Below are positions 7,314 to 11,260 of a DNA stretch of 11,260 bases, in pieces. Source of the DNA: Candidatus Zhuqueibacterota bacterium 4572_119 (lineage in GTDB: Bacteria > Zhuqueibacterota > Zhuqueibacteria > Thermofontimicrobiales > Thermofontimicrobiaceae). The stretch lies in contig NBLI01000048.1 in NCBI GenBank assembly GCA_002084535.1, positions 1-11,260 of the forward strand, written 5' to 3'. Every line of letters starts with the position of its first letter. Positions within the stretch are counted from its first letter, which is position 1. The translations under genes were made by a program, and so were the position numbers. The notes under the pieces are model-generated. The model searched no databases. It was not told the DNA's origin and saw only the letters and a list, made by a program, of their open reading frames with translations.

Positions 7314-8185
7314 CAATTCCTTCCCATAATAAAATATTTATAGAAAAGTTGCAGAGACGAATTAATTGTTAACAGTGAAAACACAAAAGCCAAAACCGTG
7401 GCAATAATAGCCAGCGTTGCAATCTTGCGATGCGTTGTTGTCTCAGTTTTTGATTCCTGGTAACCGAGTAAATTCCCACCGACATAGCCACCGATGAAAC
7501 CGCCAAGATGCGCATAATTATTGATACCGGGCATAGCAAATCCAAATAAAAACATAACCCCCGCCCAGACAAGTAACTGCGGATAAATTGTCTGTGAAAA
7601 CATTCCACCTCTGGTTCTGCCGTAATAAATGAGCGCGCCCAATAATCCAAAAATCGAACCAGAAGCGCCAATAGTTGGGTACCCGCTTAGTGAGTTTGAC
7701 AAGAAATATCCGAAGATACCGGAAAGAGTAAACAATAAGATGAAACGCGATGTCCCGAAAATTGATTCTACCATGGGTCCCAGTTGTCGCAGCGCATACA
7801 TATTGAAAATAATATGCATTAATCCGCCGTGCAAATAAATGGCAGTAATTAAAGTCCACCATTGCCCGCCCGACATGGAAGCAGCGCCTGTCATGCCAAG
7901 AACGATTAAACTTTTTGAACTGGGACTTAAAAAATTCAAAAATCCACCCGATTGAAAAATCGCTGTTGGATCAATCAATAAACTGACAACATATAAACCA
8001 GCGCAAAAATAGATAATGACCTGTACAATCTCAAACTTACCCTTGAACATTTTGTTGACAAAGGAATGTAATCCCATTTTGCCAGGATTCTTTAATCCAC
8101 AAAAATAACACTCTTCAGAATCCGCGCTGATTAATTTTCCGCATTTTGGACAGATAATAGCTTTTTTTGTATTTTGTTCTGACAT
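7313..8185 (-). CDS. Rhomboid-family intramembrane serine protease with N-terminal zinc ribbon
   Basis: A 290-residue polytopic membrane protein. Residues 12-29 form a zinc-ribbon, CPKC...CYFC, with Cys12, Cys15, Cys26 and Cys29. About seven hydrophobic helices follow (near 54-71, 109-130, 146-164, 171-188, 200-218, 224-241 and 255-274). Rhomboid landmarks are present: HGGLMHIIFNMYAL (119-132), with His119, His124 and Asn128 of the oxyanion region; the catalytic GASG motif at 173-176 with nucleophile Ser175; and the partner His226 in NNYAHLGGFIGG. The protease would cut transmembrane substrates within the membrane. The zinc ribbon faces the cytoplasm and may bind a partner. The gene is first or second in its operon: its TGA overlaps the glycosidase ATG (TGATG). 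The start ATG at 8185 has only a weak ribosome site. Confidence 0.93.
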   Translation of the reverse strand: MSEQNTKKAIICPKCGKLISADSEECYFCGLKNPGKMGLHSFVNKMFKGKFEIVQVIIYFCAGLYVVSLLIDPTAIFQSGGFLNFLSPSSKSLIVLGMTGAASMSGGQWWTLITAIYLHGGLMHIIFNMYALRQLGPMVESIFGTSRFILLFTLSGIFGYFLSNSLSGYPTIGASGSIFGLLGALIYYGRTRGGMFSQTIYPQLLVWAGVMFLFGFAMPGINNYAHLGGFIGGYVGGNLLGYQESKTETTTHRKIATLAIIATVLAFVFSLLTINSSLQLFYKYFIMGRN

Positions 8186-8209
8186 GTATTGTTTCCGTTT
8201 TTAATTGAG

Positions 8210-8476
8210 TTAATTATGACCAGGCTTTGAGAGTCTGTGTAATATAATAATGTCCATATCGGAGTGATAGTTGATAAAAGTTAATTGATCATTCTCGAAA
8301 GACCAAACATTCCGATTATTGAAAAATCGTGATGGAACAACAAATCGGATCTCTTGCTTTTTTGTTGTTTTAAAGAAAGCCATCCTGGATATTTCCAGAG
8401 ATAAGCGAAGTTTCGCTATCAGCCACGACCCGAACAGGAACAACAGATATTTATTTTTTTGACTCTTTTTGTTCAT
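8210..8476 (-). CDS. Hypothetical small protein upstream of rhomboid (88 aa)
   Basis: Open frame from ATG 8476 to TAA at 8210, ending 24 nt before the rhomboid start, which suits a leading operon gene. The product starts MNKKSQKNK, then a hydrophobic stretch (LLFLFGSWLIAKLRL, about residues 12-26), then a polar region with several aromatic residues (about 50-75). I do not recognise it. A perfect sigma-70 promoter at 8515-8543 would start transcription about 30 nt before this ATG. No ribosome site is visible. Reading one base out of frame, the preceding frame (8451-8600) would continue into this one if an A7 tract near 8451-8460 were one base shorter, so this may be the 3' part of a larger disrupted gene. 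It may also be non-coding leader. Confidence 0.35.
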   Translation of the reverse strand: MNKKSQKNKYLLFLFGSWLIAKLRLSLEISRMAFFKTTKKQEIRFVVPSRFFNNRNVWSFENDQLTFINYHSDMDIIILHRLSKPGHN

Positions 8477-8600
8477 ATTGTAAATTACTCGTATGCGATT
8501 TAATAGTTCCAATCATTATAGCAAACATTACGAAAAATGTCAATAGTTTTCTTATTGAGTTTAATGATGCCAGATTATCAAGTTTGATTTCAGAGTTCAT
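8451..8600 (-). CDS. Hypothetical short ORF, possible 5' half of a frameshifted gene (49 aa)
   Basis: An ATG at 8600 opens a 49-residue frame with a polar N-terminus, one hydrophobic helix (LLTFFVMFAIMIGTI, about residues 19-33) and a charged end (EQKESKK). It stops in the A7 tract and overlaps the next minus-strand ORF (start 8476) by 26 nt in another frame. A perfect promoter lies inside it, which argues that it may not be a normal gene. No ribosome site is visible and no family is recognised. Treat as doubtful. Confidence 0.2.
   Translation of the reverse strand: MNSEIKLDNLASLNSIRKLLTFFVMFAIMIGTIKSHTSNLQYEQKESKK
8515..8543 (-). promoter_or_regulatory. Perfect sigma-70 consensus promoter for the rhomboid operon
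   Basis: On the minus strand TTGACA (8543-8538) and TATAAT (8520-8515) are separated by exactly 17 bp, giving a start near 8508. This lies about 320 nt before the rhomboid ATG, with the small ORF 8210-8476 between. It is the best promoter for the rhomboid-glycosidase-TPR-ogt set. Confidence 0.7.
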
Positions 8601-8696
8601 TTCAATTATTATAAATGATTCTGTGCCTGTGTTTGATATCAATGCGGAAGTCAAAAAAATACTTGAATTTGTGATAATTTATTTGTATTATTTTGT

Positions 8697-8939
8697 TAAC
8701 CTGAATTATTCACAAACATTAATGAGTCAACTCTAAAAAGGTAAAAACCAGGTATTTTCCAATCAAAACAAAAACTGTTTATATTGAAGTTATAGCACCA
8801 TAATTTATGAAAAATATTAAAATATGGACTCATTAATTAAAAGTGGTATAATTTAATTAATATCATTTTGTTAAATCTGATTGATGTTTGAAACTCGGTT
8901 TTTGCGTTTTATTCCTTAATGTGTGAATAATTCAGGTTA
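8697..8939. mobile_element. MITE-like element: 243 bp with 18-bp perfect terminal inverted repeats
   Basis: TAACCTGAATTATTCACA at 8697-8714 is the exact reverse complement of 8922-8939. After a 2-nt bulge the match continues for six more bases (CATTAA at 8717-8722 against 8916-8921 with offset). An internal inverted repeat, ATTAATGAGTC at 8718-8728 and 8827-8837, and a TTAATTAAA stem (8833-8841 with 8852-8860) lie inside. The centre is AT-rich without an open frame. If the repeat starts at CCTG, the flanks are TTAA on the left and TTAT on the right, close to a 4-bp target duplication. This suggests a non-autonomous transposon or the remnant of an insertion sequence, but no transposase is present and no family is assigned. 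Confidence 0.5.
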
Positions 8940-9097
8940 TCCCGCTACCTTTAAAAATATGATGAATAATGCGGGTTAACAATTTGTTAAGTTGTAATCT
9001 TGTTTTGCCTTCAAGACCAAAAGGCTCAATTTTGACAAGCAATGATTAAAAATATTTTTCAAAAATCAGGAGCATTGAGCTTAGTTCAAAACCCGCT

Positions 9098-9148
9098 TAA
9101 CCGCTACAAAGTTGCTTCTTTGAATCTTGGAGTCTTTGCGGCATGAAC
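9098..9148. repeat. Degenerate TTTGCGG-type intergenic repeat
   Basis: An imperfect palindrome in which AACCGCTACAAAG is set against CTTTGCGGC with a TTGCTTCTTTGAATC-like centre. It resembles, from memory, the dispersed CTTTGCG/CGCAAAG intergenic repeats found in many environmental genomes. A second degenerate stretch of similar style lies at about 11010-11110. Confidence 0.3.
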
Positions 9149-9289
9149 CACAAAAAATTTAGCTTTAGATGATTATTGAGTCAAAATGCGAGCTTGCGGG
9201 AATGAAGCTGTAAACGGGGAATAAAACTTTATTTGTTTGATGAAAAATAAACACCTATCAAAATAACCAATAAAAATACGGGAGGACTC

Positions 9290-10972
9290 ATGAGCCGCAA
9301 AACAACTGTTTTGATTTTGATAGTCAGTTTTGTTCTGATTATGCTAAACTGTGGGGAAAATAAAATGGAAAGACAGTTCAAAACATTCCTGGCAAAACAT
9401 TTACTGGCTATACAACCCTTACAAAAAGAAATGAACCTGAAATATTGGGAAGCGGCAATTACCGGTAAAAAAGAGAACTATGATATTTACGCGGATCGGG
9501 AGTTTAAGCTGCGAAAAATTTATTCGGATTCTACTGAGTTTGCTCTCATAAAATCATTCCGGGAATCGGGAGATATTAAAAATGAGCTATATAAAAGACA
9601 GTTAGATTTGTTGTACAATAGTTATTTAAGTAACCAGATTGAACCGGGCTTGCTTAAGAAAATCGTTCAAAAAAGTTCAGAGGTTGAAAATAAGTTTAGT
9701 GTTTTTCGCGGTACTGTAGGAACGGCGACAGTGAGCGACAATGAGATAAAAAGTGTTTTAAAAACAGAAACCGATTCAAAAATGCGGCGTGATTATTGGC
9801 TCGCCAGTAAGCAGGTAGGGGTTGAAATAGAAAAAGATTTGATCGAGCTTGTCAAACTTCGCAACCAGGCTGCGGTGAAACTGGGCTATGATAATTATTA
9901 CATCATGTCTCTTGAGCTGGGGGAACAAAATGTTGAAGAACTGAATAACATTTTCGACGAGTTGGCAGATTTGACAGATGAACCGTTTGCAGAACTGAAG
10001 AATGAACTTGACGCGATTCTCGCTGATAATTTAGGCATTGGTGTCGGCGGGATGATGCCCTGGCATTACCACGATCCGTTCTTCCAGGAAGGACCGCTGG
10101 TTTACAATGTTGATCTCGATAAATATTATGAAGATCAAAACATCAAAGAATTAGTGGAAAATTTTTACAGCGGTATCAACTTACAGGTAGGAGATATTCT
10201 TGAGAGAAGCGACCTTTACGAAAAAGAGGGAAAAAATCCTCACGCTTTTTGCACGGACATCGACCGTGAAGGAGATATACGGATATTATGCAATTTGAAG
10301 AATAATGAGGGATGGACGGAGACGTTACTTCATGAACTTGGGCACGCGGTATATGATAAATATATAGATCCGGATTTACCATTCCTGATAAGAGAGCCTG
10401 CTCATAGTTTTACCACGGAAGCCATTGCCATGCTGTTTGGCAGGTTATCGCGAAACGCCTATTGGTTGCAGGAAATGATCGGGTTGGACGATAAAGAGCG
10501 GGACGAAATTGCCGGATTAGTCCAGAAAAGCTTGACTATGAAACAGCTTGTTTTTGCCAGATGGTGCCAGGTCATGTTTCGCTTTGAACAAAAGTTGTAC
10601 GAAGATCCTGATCAGGATTTGAATACACTCTGGTGGGACCTGGTCGAGAAATATCAATATATTAAACGACCGATAAACAGAAACGCGCCAGACTGGGCAG
10701 CAAAAATTCATTTTACTATCGCGCCGGTGTATTACCATAATTACATGCTGGGCGAGTTATTGGCTTCACAACTCCATTCTCATATTGTTCATGAAGTGCT
10801 TGGTCTGGATAATGACACAGGAATTTCCTACATTAATCAGAAAAAAATCGGTTCTTATTTGAAGAAAAAAGTTTTCGCGGTTGGTTCAAAATATCCCTGG
10901 AATGAAATGATTAAAAACGCCACAGGAGAATATTTAACAGCGAAATATTTCGTTGATCAATTTGTGGAATAA
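9290..10972 (+). CDS. M2/M3-like zinc metallopeptidase, probable lipoprotein
   Basis: A 560-residue gluzincin peptidase. Zinc ligands are His348 and His352 in HELGH (348-352), with Glu349 as catalytic base and Glu377 (in SFTTEAIAM) as third ligand. The block AKIHFTIAPVYYHNYMLGEL (471-490) matches the substrate-binding histidine and tyrosines of the angiotensin-converting-enzyme (M2) and oligopeptidase (M3) group. The length also fits M2. The N-terminus is a signal sequence (about 5-19) ending in IMLNC, so Cys21 is probably lipidated, although Asn at -1 is atypical. The enzyme likely cleaves short peptides in the periplasm or at the cell surface. GGGAGG at 9280-9285 lies 4 nt before the ATG at 9290. 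The gene stands alone on the plus strand, divergent from the rhomboid operon, with a second plus-strand gene 182 bp downstream. M2 versus M3 is not settled. Confidence 0.88.
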   Translation: MSRKTTVLILIVSFVLIMLNCGENKMERQFKTFLAKHLLAIQPLQKEMNLKYWEAAITGKKENYDIYADREFKLRKIYSDSTEFALIKSFRESGDIKNELYKRQLDLLYNSYLSNQIEPGLLKKIVQKSSEVENKFSVFRGTVGTATVSDNEIKSVLKTETDSKMRRDYWLASKQVGVEIEKDLIELVKLRNQAAVKLGYDNYYIMSLELGEQNVEELNNIFDELADLTDEPFAELKNELDAILADNLGIGVGGMMPWHYHDPFFQEGPLVYNVDLDKYYEDQNIKELVENFYSGINLQVGDILERSDLYEKEGKNPHAFCTDIDREGDIRILCNLKNNEGWTETLLHELGHAVYDKYIDPDLPFLIREPAHSFTTEAIAMLFGRLSRNAYWLQEMIGLDDKERDEIAGLVQKSLTMKQLVFARWCQVMFRFEQKLYEDPDQDLNTLWWDLVEKYQYIKRPINRNAPDWAAKIHFTIAPVYYHNYMLGELLASQLHSHIVHEVLGLDNDTGISYINQKKIGSYLKKKVFAVGSKYPWNEMIKNATGEYLTAKYFVDQFVE

Positions 10973-11009
10973 AATAATAACTGAATTTACCATAACGAAT
11001 CCTAAGTTC

Positions 11010-11110
11010 ACAGAAAGGAGGTTAGCCAAAAGTTACTTTGTTCTTTCAATAAAAAATCAATGCCAACTCTTCGCGTCAAATTCTCCGCGCTGCTTAAGGC
11101 GGTCATCTTA
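11010..11110. repeat. Possible degenerate intergenic repeat
   Basis: TTCACAGAAAGGAGG at about 11007-11021 and CTCCGCGCTGCTTAAGGCGGT near 11083-11103 recall the CACAGAG/CTCTGCG dispersed repeat style seen in many environmental genomes, but the copy is decayed and the resemblance is from memory. AAAGGAGG (11014-11021) looks like a ribosome site but no start codon and frame follow. Confidence 0.2.
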
Positions 11111-11154
11111 ACGTAAACAAATGCAATGCAAACAAAACATTCAAGGAGTAACGC

Positions 11155-11260
11155 ATGGTTTTCACTATGGACAGCATATTTAAACGTGCTATATTTATTG
11201 CTTTTATCATTGCCATTAACATTATTTTTGTTTATACGGCATATTTTTATTTAGCGGAAT
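11155..11260 (+). CDS. N-terminus of a membrane protein (cut by window end)
   Basis: ATG at 11155 follows AAGGAG (11143-11148) with a 6-nt gap. The 35 visible residues begin MVFTMDSIFKRA and continue into a hydrophobic helix rich in isoleucine and phenylalanine (about residues 12-33). This looks like a first transmembrane segment or an uncleaved anchor. The remainder lies outside the window, so no function can be given. It lies 182 bp after the metallopeptidase on the same strand. Confidence 0.6.
   Translation, partial: MVFTMDSIFKRAIFIAFIIAINIIFVYTAYFYLAE

Larger units (their letters stand above)
8601..9289. other. 689-bp AT-rich gap without a recognised gene
   Basis: No frame here looks protein-coding. 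The region separates the divergent rhomboid operon and the metallopeptidase gene. It contains the 243-bp inverted-repeat element (8697-8939), a set of competing CCCGC/GCGGG stems (8941-9096), a GCTCAAT/ATTGAGC stem (9024-9030 and 9074-9080), and a degenerate intergenic repeat (about 9098-9148). No convincing promoter for the metallopeptidase was found; the last 100 bp before it are AT-rich and could hide one. Confidence 0.55.

Noticed and set aside
7316..7316. TTG start for the glycosidase
   Set aside because: The ATG three bases later is better spaced from AAGGA and gives a TGATG coupling with the rhomboid stop.
8451..8460. Programmed -1 frameshift at the A7 tract
   Set aside because: A -1 slip leads into the wrong frame; the downstream ORF needs +1 or loss of one A, so a simple indel or chance is more likely.
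1..11260. CRISPR array, tRNA or rRNA
   Set aside because: No regularly spaced direct repeats and no cloverleaf-like or rRNA-like stretch were recognised on either strand.

Overview
The window reads as ordinary chromosomal DNA from a low-GC (visibly well under 45% G+C), Gram-negative-like bacterium. Exported proteins are common: an AsmA-like protein, a probable lipoprotein peptidase, and a secreted glycosidase. Shine-Dalgarno sites are clear at several genes. At least two promoters match the classical sigma-70 consensus exactly, which argues against a typical Bacteroidota promoter system. The gene content would suit an uncultured lineage near the FCB group (Calditrichota, KSB1 or Marinimicrobia-like), but that is a guess from gene style, not a demonstrated placement.

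Left part (1-2430, minus strand): the N-terminal 256 codons of an AsmA-like inner-membrane protein run off the left edge. Upstream of it lies a complete UDP-sugar pyrophosphorylase of the UAP1/AGX type.

Centre-left (2431-3340): about 600 bp without a convincing ORF. It holds a perfect TTGACA-N17-TATAAT promoter pointing right, a nest of overlapping inverted repeats, and a second, weaker promoter. Then comes a 60-residue membrane-anchored, proline-rich small protein with a strong ribosome site. A 17-bp-stem bidirectional terminator follows.

Centre (3341-8600, minus strand): a compact operon transcribed right to left. The order is a small hypothetical ORF (possibly frameshifted), a zinc-ribbon rhomboid protease, a secreted six-hairpin glycoside hydrolase, a TPR protein and an Ogt-type alkyltransferase. 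Junctions are a 1-nt TGATG overlap, a 20-nt overlap and an 18-nt gap. A perfect sigma-70 promoter lies at 8515-8543, at the head of this set.

Right part (8600-11260, plus strand): an AT-rich gap holds a 243-bp element bounded by 18-bp perfect inverted repeats and further hairpins. It is followed by an M2/M3-like HELGH metallopeptidase, probably a lipoprotein, and then the start of a membrane protein cut by the window end.

No CRISPR array, tRNA, rRNA, recognisable transposase or phage gene was seen. The pathway links between neighbours are weak. The glycosidase operon looks like envelope or polysaccharide housekeeping, with Ogt carried along. The most unusual material is non-coding: the structured region before the proline-rich small protein and the inverted-repeat element at 8697-8939.
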